DNA of 64,000 nt from Promicromonospora sp. AC04 (GTDB taxonomy: Bacteria; Actinomycetota; Actinomycetes; Actinomycetales; Cellulomonadaceae). The DNA is taken from contig NZ_QBUG01000001.1 in NCBI RefSeq assembly GCF_003058225.1, positions 434,001 through 498,000 of the forward strand, in the 5' to 3' direction. The notes beneath the pieces were generated by a model that did not search any database, had not been told where the DNA came from, and saw only the letters and a list, made by a program, of their open reading frames with translations. Made by a program: the position numbers and the translations under genes. Below, piece by piece: positions 33,647-42,365 of this stretch; within the stretch, counting starts at the first letter, position 1, and each line of letters begins with the position of its first letter.

Positions 33647-35794
33647 TCAGTACGATACCGACGGCGCGAGCAGGCGGAGGTCGATGGCGAGCCAGGCGAT
33701 TCCGGCCAGCGCGAGCACCACGAGCGCGGTGCCGAGGACCCGCCGCCAGCCGTGGCGGTGGCGGACGGCTCCGACCACCTGCACGGCGGCCGGGATCAGC
33801 CCCAGCACGCCGATGCCCTGGAGCACCTGAAGCTGGCGCAGGGAGAGCTCCGGGACGTCCTGGAGGCTCATCACGGTGATGACCGTGGTGGTCCAGCCGA
33901 CGAGGGCGAGCACCGTGCAGAGCGCCGCGATCTTCGTCAGGATGCGCGTCACGCGGCCGGTGCCCTCCGGCAGGGACTGCCTCCGGATCCGACGGCGGAT
34001 CGCGCCGACCGGCCACGCGACGACGGTCACCAGGAGGATCAGGGCAGACGCTCCGAGCACCGGGTAGACCAGGGCCGGGAGTCGCTGCGGCTGGGACGGC
34101 AGCAGGGCGAACGCGCTCTCCCACCCGATGGCCTCGACCTTGTCGTCGGCGACCCGCATCGCGATGGTGCGCTGGCCGCCGACCTCGCGCCAGACCCAGG
34201 GCCCGACCTCCTCGTACAGGGCGGGCGAAGCGCTGCCGGGACCGGGCGTGATCAGCAGGCGGCCGTCCTCCCGGGCCGTGACCTGCGTGGTGCTGAAGAC
34301 GTCGAGCGCCGCCAGGAACGTGCTCTGCATGCCGCGGGATGCCACGTAGCTGCCCTCGGCGATCGCCGCGTGCTCCTTCGCGGTCGCCTCGACGGTGCCC
34401 GACGCCGCGGCGTCGTCCCCCGTGCCCGCCCCCGAACCGGAGGCCGTGACCGCGGGGAAGTACCGGTCGGCGAAGCCCTGCAGCACTGCCTCGCGCAGGG
34501 CGAGCGTGGCGTAGGCGGTGTTGCCCGTGCTGTTGAGGGAGACGAAGATCCCCGCGCGCTCCTCCGGGTAGAGCTGCAGGTGGGAGTGGAAGTACTGCGT
34601 GTCGCCGCCGTGGCCGATGATCCAGCGGCCGTTGCGGCTCTCGTCGAAGAACCCGAGCGTCATCCGGGGGCTCGCGGCGAGGTTGCCCAGCGTGCTCTCG
34701 TCGAGCGCGGGGGCGTGCATCAGGTCGAGCGTCTCGGGTTCGAGCAGCGACCCGGTACCGGGCTCGCCGAGCTGGGCCAGCATGAACCGCGCCATGTCGG
34801 GCGCGGACGCGGTGAGCGCCCCGGCGGGCGGCGCACCGACGATCTCGAACGGCCCGGGGGCCGCGGACGACGTGGTGTACCCCCGCGACATCCGGCCGCT
34901 CAGCCCGTCCGGCAGCGGCTGCTCGAAGGTCGACGACGTCATCCGGGCGGGCTCCAGGATGTGACGCCGGACGTACTCCTCGAACGGCACGCCGCTGACC
35001 CGCTGGACGATGTAGCCGGCGAGCGCGTTGCCGTAGTTCGAGTACGCGGGGACGGTGCCGGGCTCGTAGACCTGCTCCGGCGGGTCGGCGGCGAGGGAGT
35101 CGCGCAGGACCGGCGACGCGTCGCCCGAGCCGATGAGGCCGTCGATCACCTCCTCGAACCCGGCGGTGTGGCTGAGCAGGTTCCGGAGCGTGATCGGCTC
35201 GTCGAACCGGCGCGGGACGTCGAAGTCGAGATACTCGGCGACATCGGTGTCCAGGTCGACGTCGCCGCTCTCGACGAGCTGCATCACGGCGGTCGCGGTG
35301 AACAGCTTCGACACGGAGCCCGGGCGGAACAGGGTGCGCTCGGCATCGACCGGCACGGCCTCGCCGCCCGTCGTCCCCGTGTCCGCGTAGCCGAAGCCGC
35401 GGGTGGTGACGATCTCGCCGTCGTCCACCACGGAGACGACGGCGCCGGCGATGCCCGCGCTCTCCAGCGCGGCCGGCAGCAGACCGTCGAGCCAGGCGTC
35501 GACGTCGGGCTGCACCGGGGCGTGCTCGCCGGCCGGGGCGGAGATGGGCGGGGGCGGCGCGGGTTCGTCGGCGGCCGAGACCGCGGTCGAGGCGTTGGCC
35601 GGCACCGCGGCGGACGCCGGTGCGCCGGCCGCGACGGTGACGGCAAGGACCCCCAGGGCGGCGAGCGCCGCGGCGGCGCATCGGCCGCGGGGGGTGGAGC
35701 GGCCGGGTCTGGCACGGCGGGTCAGCGGGCCGCGGACGTCGAACGGGCCGCCGTCGGGCCGGTTGAGGGATGTCTGGTCGTGGGACGGGAACAT
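33647..35794 (-). CDS. Membrane-anchored serine hydrolase, beta-lactamase (class C/PBP4-like) family
   Basis: A 715-aa protein with an N-terminal secretion/anchor segment (around residues 36-60). An outward-facing serine hydrolase domain has S-x-x-K as SVSK (RPGSVSKLFTA), Y-x-N as YSNYGN and the HGG triad as GHGGDTQYFHS. After a lipocalin-like spacer, four C-terminal membrane helices follow (from about residue 575). The architecture matches esterase/PBP-like proteins such as those tied to cell-wall or antibiotic sensing. Start ATG 35794 has GAGGAG seven bases upstream. It leads the operon with the kinase and regulator, so it may take part in sensing. Confidence 0.85.
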   Translation of the reverse strand: MFPSHDQTSLNRPDGGPFDVRGPLTRRARPGRSTPRGRCAAAALAALGVLAVTVAAGAPASAAVPANASTAVSAADEPAPPPPISAPAGEHAPVQPDVDAWLDGLLPAALESAGIAGAVVSVVDDGEIVTTRGFGYADTGTTGGEAVPVDAERTLFRPGSVSKLFTATAVMQLVESGDVDLDTDVAEYLDFDVPRRFDEPITLRNLLSHTAGFEEVIDGLIGSGDASPVLRDSLAADPPEQVYEPGTVPAYSNYGNALAGYIVQRVSGVPFEEYVRRHILEPARMTSSTFEQPLPDGLSGRMSRGYTTSSAAPGPFEIVGAPPAGALTASAPDMARFMLAQLGEPGTGSLLEPETLDLMHAPALDESTLGNLAASPRMTLGFFDESRNGRWIIGHGGDTQYFHSHLQLYPEERAGIFVSLNSTGNTAYATLALREAVLQGFADRYFPAVTASGSGAGTGDDAAASGTVEATAKEHAAIAEGSYVASRGMQSTFLAALDVFSTTQVTAREDGRLLITPGPGSASPALYEEVGPWVWREVGGQRTIAMRVADDKVEAIGWESAFALLPSQPQRLPALVYPVLGASALILLVTVVAWPVGAIRRRIRRQSLPEGTGRVTRILTKIAALCTVLALVGWTTTVITVMSLQDVPELSLRQLQVLQGIGVLGLIPAAVQVVGAVRHRHGWRRVLGTALVVLALAGIAWLAIDLRLLAPSVSY

Positions 35795-35954
35795 CGTCGC
35801 GCTCCTCGCGCTCGGCAGGTGTTCGGGCTGGTCCGGAGGCCTTTCTTCCGGACGACCCAAGCCTGTCGAGATGCCCGCTCCGCCACATCGCCCGCGAGCA
35901 TGCACTCGATCTACGACCTTTGGTGGACAGCGTGCTTCAGAAGTCGGATGGCTT

Positions 35955-36110
35955 GTGAAACACCGCCCTTCTCGGGCGTCCATGGTTCAGGCCGCGGGTG
36001 CGGTCTGATTGGTTCCCACGTCATCCAGTCCCTTGCCACCGAGACGCGGGGCGTCAGGGTGGGTGGGGGTGTCCTGTCGGTGGGCGTTCTTGACGGGGCC
36101 GGCTGCTTGA
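35955..36110 (-). ncRNA. Predicted omega RNA (reRNA) at the tnpB 3' end
   Basis: By analogy with characterised TnpB systems, the guide RNA scaffold overlaps the end of tnpB and continues to the element right end, with the guide read from flanking DNA. Here the scaffold would end in the hairpin at 35964-35978 plus TTTCAC (35955-35960). The guide would be the minus strand from 35954 downward (AAGCCATCCGACTTC...). The 5' boundary is arbitrary. Confidence 0.35.
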
Positions 36111-37552
36111 CGGTCCCCGACCCGGGCAGCACCACGCCCCGCAACGCCTGTGTCTTCGGCGGTAGGGGTGTGGTTCTCGGCCCAGGCGGCGAGATTGACG
36201 GCGGCATTCAGATCCCGGTCCATCACATGCCCGCACGACCAGCACTCGAAGACGCGGTCCTTGAGGGTCAGGTCCTTGCGCAGGGTGCCGCAGGCAGAGC
36301 AGGTCTTGGACGACGGGTACCACCGGTCCGCGAGCAGGACCTGCCCGTGGCGCCAGGCCTGCTTGTAGGTGATCTGCCGAGCGAGCTCGCCCCACGCAGC
36401 ATCCGAGATGGCGCGCGACAGCTTGCGGTTCCTTGTCATGCCGGTGATGTTCAGGTCTTCCAGGACCAGCCGGGCGTGGTTCTTGACCAACTGGTTGGAC
36501 ACCTGATGCAGCACATGGCGACGACGGTCACGGATCCGGGCATGTTGCCGTCCCAGACGCACGACAGCCTTCTTGCGGTTCTTCGATCCCTTCTTCTTGC
36601 GGGACACCGCCTTGGACAGGCGACGCAGACGTGGCAGCCCGCGCCGGAAGGCGCGCTGGTTGGTGACCCGCAGGACCTCGACACCGTCGCGGGTGCCGGC
36701 GACGGCCAGGACGTGCAGACCACGATCTACCCCCACCCAACCCTTCCCGCCGTGCCGGGTGGGCTGGGTGCGGCCATCCCTGATCTCTGCCTCGTCGGTC
36801 TCGACGGGTTGGGGCGTGTGCCGCGCTTCGGGATGTTGGTGTGCGGGGTGCAGGTCGGCGGCCTCGACGGTGATGGAGATCCACCACCGGTTCGCACCCC
36901 GGGACACCGTCACCGAGAGGATCCGGGCCCGGCCGGTGGCGATCATTCGACGCAACCGCCGGGTGCATTCCCGCATGCGCAGGACACCGATCTTCGGCAG
37001 GCGCACCGACCGGAGACGATCCCCGTCCCCGAGGCGAATGCTGGCGCGCCCACTGTTGGTCTTGTTCCGGATCCGGAACGACCCACCCGTCGGGTTCTTC
37101 CTCTTGAACCGTGGGGACCCGACCTTCGGTCCCTTCCGGGCACCGGTGCGGGAGTCGGTGGACGCCTTCAGCCCGCGACCCAGGTCCACGCAGGCTTCCT
37201 CGAACACCTGCGCCAGCACCCGGTCCTGCCAGACCAGACCCGTCACCTCCACCCTGGCCGTCCCGGTCGGGTCGACGAGGAACCGGCGCCCGGCCGCCTC
37301 CGACCTCTTCCAGGCGTTGAACGCGTTGATCAGATCGAACCCCGTCCACGGCACGCGAACAGCACCAGAGACGTCACCGACCTCGGGTAGCGAGTTCGCG
37401 CTCTGCCCACGGCGGGCAGCCGTACGCGCGTCCTTGTGCAGGCGCAGGGCCTGGTTGAACGCGAACCTTGCCGCGCCCACGTGCCGGGACAGCACACGTT
37501 CCTGCTCGACCGACGGGTCGAGGCAGAACCGGAACGACGTGTGCCTGGGCAT
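35987..37552 (-). CDS. tnpB: RNA-guided endonuclease TnpB family protein
   Basis: A 521-aa OrfB/TnpB protein with an apparently intact nuclease. The RuvC residues are D276 (GWVGVDRGLHVLAV), E365 (LVLEDLNITGM) and the DRDLNAAVN aspartate (near 447). The zinc ribbon is CSAC (418-421) and CWSC (437-440). An unstructured C-terminal tail rich in Ala/Pro/Asp overlaps the predicted guide RNA. TnpB cleaves DNA next to a short motif using the element's own RNA, which helps the element persist. Start ATG 37552 (MPRHTSFRFCLDPSVEQ) matches family N-termini; ATG 37585 is possible. At 521 aa it is longer than most (about 400). Confidence 0.88.
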   Translation of the reverse strand: MPRHTSFRFCLDPSVEQERVLSRHVGAARFAFNQALRLHKDARTAARRGQSANSLPEVGDVSGAVRVPWTGFDLINAFNAWKRSEAAGRRFLVDPTGTARVEVTGLVWQDRVLAQVFEEACVDLGRGLKASTDSRTGARKGPKVGSPRFKRKNPTGGSFRIRNKTNSGRASIRLGDGDRLRSVRLPKIGVLRMRECTRRLRRMIATGRARILSVTVSRGANRWWISITVEAADLHPAHQHPEARHTPQPVETDEAEIRDGRTQPTRHGGKGWVGVDRGLHVLAVAGTRDGVEVLRVTNQRAFRRGLPRLRRLSKAVSRKKKGSKNRKKAVVRLGRQHARIRDRRRHVLHQVSNQLVKNHARLVLEDLNITGMTRNRKLSRAISDAAWGELARQITYKQAWRHGQVLLADRWYPSSKTCSACGTLRKDLTLKDRVFECWSCGHVMDRDLNAAVNLAAWAENHTPTAEDTGVAGRGAARVGDRQAAGPVKNAHRQDTPTHPDAPRLGGKGLDDVGTNQTAPAA

Positions 37553-37669
37553 GCGGGCCATCCTGCCATCCACCCACCACGACATCGCACACCTGTTCTA
37601 CGTCTGGGAAGAACCCGCCACCCACCACCGAACCACAACCAATTCCGAAACACGCCGTAGGCTCACGCC

Positions 37670-38209
37670 GTGATCACCTCGGAAATGGTGTCGATACTGT
37701 CAGTCGGCCTTCCTGCGATCGGCGCCCTCGTGTCAGCGATCGTCTCGTTCATCGGTGTGCTGCCCGGCAGCGAGCGCCGGCTGCACCGCCTAGTCAGCAT
37801 CCACAACGAGATGCCGACAGGCGAGGGCAAGGCGGCGCTGGAGGACGCGGTCAACGAGCTGGCCGTCCGGACCGCGCGCCGGGTGGTCTCGACCGGTGCC
37901 GAGCGGCGCGAGCGGCGGAAGCTCGACGGGGGCAAGGTGGGCTTTGCCATCTTCACCGTCCTGGTGGGCGGCGGCGTGGCCTGGGGCATCTGGTTCCTCG
38001 GTTCGCTGGCACATGCCTTGCCCGTCCTGCAGTGGACGCTCTGGGTCATCGCCACCCTCGTGACCCTCGTGACCACGTTCTTCGCGGCGATCGGACTGAC
38101 CGACCTGTACGAGGACCCGGAGAAGGACGCGGCGAACAAGGCCAAGCGGGAGGCGGCCAAGAAGGCCCGGGACGAGGCTAGGCGCGCCGCCCGGAACGAG
38201 CCGGTGTGA
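37670..38209 (+). CDS. Small membrane protein of unknown function
   Basis: A 179-aa protein starting with GTG. One hydrophobic segment lies at the N-terminus (LSVGLPAIGALVSAIVSFIG), and two more helices lie near residues 88-110 and 118-142, separated by a charged central helix. The C-terminal 35 residues are a Lys/Ala/Glu/Arg helix (DAANKAKREAAKKARDEARR) likely to be cytoplasmic. I recognise no family. Its stop overlaps the start of the proline racemase-like gene by four bases (GTGA), so it is co-translated with that operon. Confidence 0.65.
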   Translation: MITSEMVSILSVGLPAIGALVSAIVSFIGVLPGSERRLHRLVSIHNEMPTGEGKAALEDAVNELAVRTARRVVSTGAERRERRKLDGGKVGFAIFTVLVGGGVAWGIWFLGSLAHALPVLQWTLWVIATLVTLVTTFFAAIGLTDLYEDPEKDAANKAKREAAKKARDEARRAARNEPV

Positions 38210-39288
38210 TCACGCAGACCATCGACACCACCGACTACCACACCGCGGGCGAGCCGTTCCGGATCGTGGCGGACGTGCCCGTGCCGCTGCCGGGCGACTC
38301 GGTGGCCGACCGCCGGGCCCGCGCGGTGACGAGCACGGCGGCCCAGGCGCTGCGGCAGACGCTGTGCTCGGAGCCGCGCGGCCACGCGGACATGTACGGC
38401 GGGTTCATCGTCCCGCCGGACGACGCCGGCGCCCACCTCGGCGTCCTCTTCTGGCACAAGGACGGGTTCTCGACGGCGTGCGGGCACGGCACGATCGCCC
38501 TCGGCGCCTGGGCCGTGGACACCGGCCTGGTGGCGGCGCCCGACGACGGCGTCGCCGACGTGGTCGTGGACGTCCCCTCGGGCCGGGTCACCGCTCGGGT
38601 GCACCGCGCAGCCGGGCGCACGGTCGCCGTCGACTTCGTCAACGTCCCCAGCTATGTGCTGGCCCGCGACCTGCCGGTGCCGACGCCGCGGGGCGAGGCG
38701 TCGGCGACCCTGGTCTACGGGGGCGCGATCTACGCGAGCGTGGACGCGACGACCCTCGGCCTGTCGGTGGACCCGGCGAGCTACGGGGACCTCATCGCGG
38801 TGGGGCGCGAGATCAAGCGCACGCTGGACGCGGGCGGCCTGGCGGTCCATCCCACCGACCCGCGCCTGAGCGGCGTGTACGGCACGATCCTGTACGAGGA
38901 AGTGGGCGAACCGGGCGGCGGCGACCCCGGCAGCGGCCCCGGCGTCAACGACGGTCCCGGTTTCGGCCCCGGCAACAGCAACACGGTGCACCAGCGCAAC
39001 GTGACGGTCTTCGCCGACGGCCAGGTCGACCGCTCCCCCTGCGGCTCCGGCACGGCCGCCCGGCTTGCCGTCCTGGCCGACGACGGCCGGGTCGGCGTCG
39101 GCGGCGCGATCCTCCGGCACGAGTCGATAGTCGGCTCGGAGTTCACCGGCACGATCGTCGGCACGACCCGCGTCGGCGACCTCCCCGCGGTGATACCCCA
39201 GGTCACCGGCATGGCGTACCGCACGGGCGAGCACCGCTTCGTGGTCGACGACGCCGACCCCCTCGTGCCCGGGTTCGTGCTCCGATGA
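38206..39288 (+). CDS. Proline racemase superfamily enzyme (hydroxyproline epimerase / 3-hydroxyproline dehydratase group)
   Basis: A 360-aa cofactor-independent enzyme of the PrdF superfamily. Both catalytic positions are cysteine: C92 in STACGHGTIALG and C279 in DRSPCGSGTAAR. In this superfamily Cys/Cys indicates a racemase or epimerase, whereas trans-3-hydroxyproline dehydratases have Thr at the second position. The neighbouring ornithine cyclodeaminase-like gene fits hydroxyproline catabolism. A Gly/Pro/Asn-rich insertion (about residues 234-259) precedes the second active-site loop. It is translationally coupled on both sides by 4-bp overlaps. Confidence 0.82.
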   Translation: MITQTIDTTDYHTAGEPFRIVADVPVPLPGDSVADRRARAVTSTAAQALRQTLCSEPRGHADMYGGFIVPPDDAGAHLGVLFWHKDGFSTACGHGTIALGAWAVDTGLVAAPDDGVADVVVDVPSGRVTARVHRAAGRTVAVDFVNVPSYVLARDLPVPTPRGEASATLVYGGAIYASVDATTLGLSVDPASYGDLIAVGREIKRTLDAGGLAVHPTDPRLSGVYGTILYEEVGEPGGGDPGSGPGVNDGPGFGPGNSNTVHQRNVTVFADGQVDRSPCGSGTAARLAVLADDGRVGVGGAILRHESIVGSEFTGTIVGTTRVGDLPAVIPQVTGMAYRTGEHRFVVDDADPLVPGFVLR

Positions 39289-40361
39289 GCGCGCCCCTCG
39301 TCCTGGACGCCGCGGCGGTCGCCGCCGCGTGCCCACCCGCCGACGCCGTCGTCGCCATCCGATCCGCGCTGACCCGCGGCCTGGACCCGGCCGCCGACCT
39401 GCCCCGCCAGGCAGTCCCGCTGGACGCCGGTCAGCTCCTGCTCATGCCGTCGGACGGCGGCGGCGACCTGGCGCACGTCGGGATCAAGCTGGCTACGGTC
39501 GCCCCCGCCAACCCGGATCTGGGTCTCCCCCGAATCCAGGGCTCGTACCTGCTGCTCGACGCCGCCACGCTGGGCGTCGTCGCGATGCTCGACGGCATCA
39601 CGCTGACCACGCTGCGCACGCCCGCCGTCTCAGTCGCGGCGGTCCTGGACCGCCTCCTCGCGAAGCCGGGTCCAGCGCCGGGTCCGGGTCCGGATCTGGA
39701 CCCGGGTGCAGAAGCAGGTCCAAAGCCGGGTCTAGCGCCGGGTCCAGCGCCGGGTCCAGAGGCAGGTCCAGCGCCGGGACAGGAGCCGTTGCTGGATCCG
39801 CTGGGCGTGGCCGTGATCGGCTCCGGCCCGCAGGCGCACGGGCACGTCGCGACCCTCGCTGACGTCCTGCGAGGACGCCGGGAACTCGCCCCGGTCACCC
39901 AACTCGTCCGGAACCCGGGCCGGGTCACCCCGATCGACGGCGCGCAGATCGTCCGGCTCGGCAGCGAGGAGTCCGACGCCGCGCTCCGCACCGCCGACGT
40001 CGTCGTGTGCGCGACGTCGGCGCGCGAGCCGCTGTTCGACGCCGCCCTGATCGCGGACACGGCGATCGTGATCGCGGTGGGCTCGCACGAGCCCGACGCC
40101 CGGGAGCTTCCGGCCGGGCTGCTCGCCCGCGCCACCGTCGTCGTCGAGGATCCCGGCGCCGCCCTGCGCGAGGCGGGCGACGTCGTGCTGGCCATCGCCG
40201 ACGGCGCGCTGCGGACCCAGGACCTGGTCCCGATGCGCGACGTCGTCACGGGCGCCGTCCATCCGGACCCGGCGCGGCCGCTCGTCTTCAAGAGCACCGG
40301 CATGTCCTGGGAGGACCTGGTTGTGGCCGAGGAAGTGCTCGCGGGAGCACGTTTGCACTGA
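39285..40361 (+). CDS. Ornithine cyclodeaminase / mu-crystallin family protein (probable ketimine or pyrroline-2-carboxylate reductase)
   Basis: A 358-aa NAD(P)-dependent protein. The nucleotide-binding signature is GSGPQAHGHV (residues 179-188), and substrate-site segments include VGIKLATVAPANPDLGLPRIQGSYLLLD and ITLTTLRTPAVSVAA. Next to the proline racemase-like gene it would reduce a cyclic imine such as 1-pyrroline-2-carboxylate to L-proline. An unusual Pro/Gly/Ala insertion (residues about 127-168, PGPAPGPGPDLDPG and similar) sits just before the Rossmann domain. Start ATG 39285 overlaps the upstream stop (ATGA). Confidence 0.83.
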   Translation: MSAPLVLDAAAVAAACPPADAVVAIRSALTRGLDPAADLPRQAVPLDAGQLLLMPSDGGGDLAHVGIKLATVAPANPDLGLPRIQGSYLLLDAATLGVVAMLDGITLTTLRTPAVSVAAVLDRLLAKPGPAPGPGPDLDPGAEAGPKPGLAPGPAPGPEAGPAPGQEPLLDPLGVAVIGSGPQAHGHVATLADVLRGRRELAPVTQLVRNPGRVTPIDGAQIVRLGSEESDAALRTADVVVCATSAREPLFDAALIADTAIVIAVGSHEPDARELPAGLLARATVVVEDPGAALREAGDVVLAIADGALRTQDLVPMRDVVTGAVHPDPARPLVFKSTGMSWEDLVVAEEVLAGARLH

Positions 40362-40447
40362 GATGCAAGGTCGTTCTCAGCGAGACCCTTCCGGAGTTGA
40401 GTAGTGCTCGGTCACATGTGTGGCCTACACGACGACGGGAGCACCCA

Positions 40448-40978
40448 GTGCGAATCAGAAAGATGGCGACCGGAACCATCGCCGCCTTCACCGGCCTCGT
40501 CCTGGCCGGCGGAATGCTGGCGACCGCCGCGCCGGCGTCGGCCAACACGAACGACGGCTGGGTCAGCGGCGCAGGCAGCATGGCCGACGACTGGGGAGAC
40601 GAGGGCACCGTCTCGACCACTTCCTACTCGTCCTCCACCGCGACCTGCCTGTGGCAGCAGGTGCTGCGCGCGGAGGGGCTGCTCAGCGCGTCCGGCATCG
40701 ACGGGCACTTCGGCTCCAACACGAAGGCGGCTACGGAGAACTTCCAGGCGCGGTACAGCGACCTCGCGGACGACGGCAAGGCCGGCCCGAACACCTGGGG
40801 CAAGGCCGACAACAAGTTCACGCAGGTGGTGGAGTACACCGACGGCAGCGCGAGGGCCGTCTACGACGGCACGAGCTCCAACTTCACGGTCTACCGCAAC
40901 ACCCAGGGCCGCCACTTCTGGTGGCACGAGGGCGACAGCGCCCATCGCTACGCGGCGTACGGCTCCAACAGCTGCTGA
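40448..40978 (+). CDS. Secreted peptidoglycan-binding domain protein
   Basis: A 176-aa exported protein. The signal peptide is MRIRKMATGTIAAFTGLVLA with cleavage expected after APASA. It has one PG_binding_1-like three-helix domain (residues about 65-115, CLWQQVLRAEGLLSASGIDG, then FGSNTKAATENFQ). The C-terminal tail is rich in aromatic and polar residues and ends in cysteine. No catalytic domain is visible. The start is GTG 40448, six bases after GGAG. It probably binds the cell wall; paired cysteines may form a disulfide. Confidence 0.8.
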   Translation: MRIRKMATGTIAAFTGLVLAGGMLATAAPASANTNDGWVSGAGSMADDWGDEGTVSTTSYSSSTATCLWQQVLRAEGLLSASGIDGHFGSNTKAATENFQARYSDLADDGKAGPNTWGKADNKFTQVVEYTDGSARAVYDGTSSNFTVYRNTQGRHFWWHEGDSAHRYAAYGSNSC

Positions 40979-41027
40979 CCCCCGCCTCCCCCTCGGAGCG
41001 ACCACCGAAGCCTTAACTCCCCACCCC

Positions 41028-41145
41028 CGACCCGCAACCTACCCGCCGTAGAGGGCGTCGAACCGATGGATGTTGGTCCACCGAGCGCTCGATGGACCAA
41101 CATCCATCGGTTCGGCGACCGCCCGGACGTTTAGGTTGCGGGTCG
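41028..41145. repeat. Nested long inverted repeats between convergent genes
   Basis: An inner hairpin has 22-bp perfect arms (41059-41080 and 41093-41114) around a 12-base loop containing the palindrome CGAGCGCTCG. It is enclosed by a second pair of 14-bp arms, CGACCCGCAACCTA (41028-41041) with its complement (41132-41145). A third small hairpin, GGTTCG/CGAACC, lies at 41174-41190. It may act as a bidirectional terminator. Confidence 0.8.
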
Positions 41146-41225
41146 CACCGGAGTGACCGCCGGCAGACACGTAGGTTCGGCACTCGAACCGCTGGGTCGA
41201 ACACCTCGTCCGCTGCGGATCGCAG

Positions 41226-42365
41226 CTACCCCACCGACACCCACTCCGTGGACGTCGTGAACTTGTCGAGCAGGTCCGGGAGCGGCGCCACGCCCAGGCC
41301 GGGGCCGGCTGGCACGGCGATGTGGCCGTCGTCGAGCACGAACGGTTCGGTGATGTCGGTGCGGTAGAACCGGTCGGACCCCGAGATGTCGCCCGGCAGC
41401 GTGAATCCTGGCAGGGCCGCGAGCGCCGCGTTGGCCGCCCGCCCGAGCCCGGTCTCCAGCATGCCGCCGCACCAGACGGCAACACCGTGCGCGACGGCGA
41501 GGTCGTGGATGCGCCGGGCCTCCAGGTATCCGCCCACGCGGCCGGGCTTGATGTTGATGATCGAGCAGGCGCCGAGCGTGATCGCGGCGGCGGCGGTCTG
41601 GGCGGAGACGATGGACTCGTCCAGGCACACGGGCGTCTGGATGCGGCGCGCCAGCTCGGCGTGGCCCAGCACGTCCTCCTCCTCGAGCGGCTGCTCGATG
41701 AGCAGCAGGTCGAACGGGTCGAGGCGCGCCAGGTGCCGCGCGTCGCCCAGGGTGTACGCGGTGTTGGCGTCGACCTGCAGCAGCACGCCGTCGCCGAACC
41801 GCTCCCGCACGGCCCGTACGGGCTCGACGTCCCAGCCGGGCTCGATCTTCAGCTTGATCCGCTGGTATCCATCGGAGAGGTAACCGTCGACGGCGTCGAG
41901 CAGCGCGGGGATCGTGTCGTGGATGCCAACGGACACGCCGCTCGGCACGCGGTCGACGACGGCGCCCAGCTCGCCGGCGAACGACCGGCCCAGGGTGCGC
42001 AGCTCGGCGTCGAGCACCGCCATCTCCAGGGCCGCCTTCGACATGCGGTGTCCCTTGATGGGCGCGAGCGCATGTCCGACGTCGGACGCAGCGATGCCGC
42101 CCGGACCGCCGGGCCGCCGAGCGGACTCCTGATGCCGCGAGAGGGCGGGTAGCAGGAACCGCCGCAGCACGTCGGCGGCGGCGTCCGCGTACTCCGAGGA
42201 GTACAGCGGCTCGGCCATGGCCACGCACTCGCCCCAGCCCTCGGCGCCGTCGGTCACGGCGCGCAGCAGGAGGACGTCGCGCTCGTGCTCCGTGCCGAAC
42301 GACGTCCGGAACGGCGCCACGAGCGGCATGGTGATCCTGCGCAGCTCGACTCCCTGCAGCTTCAC
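41226..42365 (-). CDS. Enolase-superfamily o-succinylbenzoate synthase / N-succinylamino acid racemase
   Basis: A 379-aa muconate-lactonising subgroup enzyme. The catalytic K-x-K lysines are in RIKLKIEPGWD, the metal ligands in LQVDAN, LIEQPLE and VCLDESI, and the second lysine in IINIKPGRVGG. This subgroup contains menaquinone OSBS and promiscuous N-succinylamino acid racemases. The paired GNAT gene and the lack of other men genes favour the racemase role. Start GTG 42365 has AAGGAG seven bases upstream and overlaps the stop of the GNAT gene by four bases. Confidence 0.85.
   Translation of the reverse strand: MKLQGVELRRITMPLVAPFRTSFGTEHERDVLLLRAVTDGAEGWGECVAMAEPLYSSEYADAAADVLRRFLLPALSRHQESARRPGGPGGIAASDVGHALAPIKGHRMSKAALEMAVLDAELRTLGRSFAGELGAVVDRVPSGVSVGIHDTIPALLDAVDGYLSDGYQRIKLKIEPGWDVEPVRAVRERFGDGVLLQVDANTAYTLGDARHLARLDPFDLLLIEQPLEEEDVLGHAELARRIQTPVCLDESIVSAQTAAAAITLGACSIINIKPGRVGGYLEARRIHDLAVAHGVAVWCGGMLETGLGRAANAALAALPGFTLPGDISGSDRFYRTDITEPFVLDDGHIAVPAGPGLGVAPLPDLLDKFTTSTEWVSVG

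Larger units (their letters stand above)
35955..37670 (-). mobile_element. Lone tnpB element of the IS200/IS605 (IS1341-like) group
   Basis: A single tnpB gene without tnpA. The proposed right end is at 35955, where the minus strand reads a small hairpin (arms 35964-35968 and 35974-35978) followed by TTTCAC. The left end should lie between 37586 and 37670; a small inverted repeat GTTCT/AGAAC (37595-37614) sits there. No target duplication is expected for this group. It was inserted between the hydrolase-kinase operon and the gene at 37670. The exact ends are inferred. Confidence 0.5.

Noticed and set aside
35860-35986. N-terminal extension of the serine hydrolase through the TnpB flank
   Set aside because: The frame is open to 35983, but GAGGAG precedes ATG 35794 and the upstream codons run across the inserted element boundary.
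35955-37670. Complete IS200/IS605 transposon with tnpA
   Set aside because: No Y1-transposase frame exists on either strand near tnpB; the next genes are unrelated host genes.
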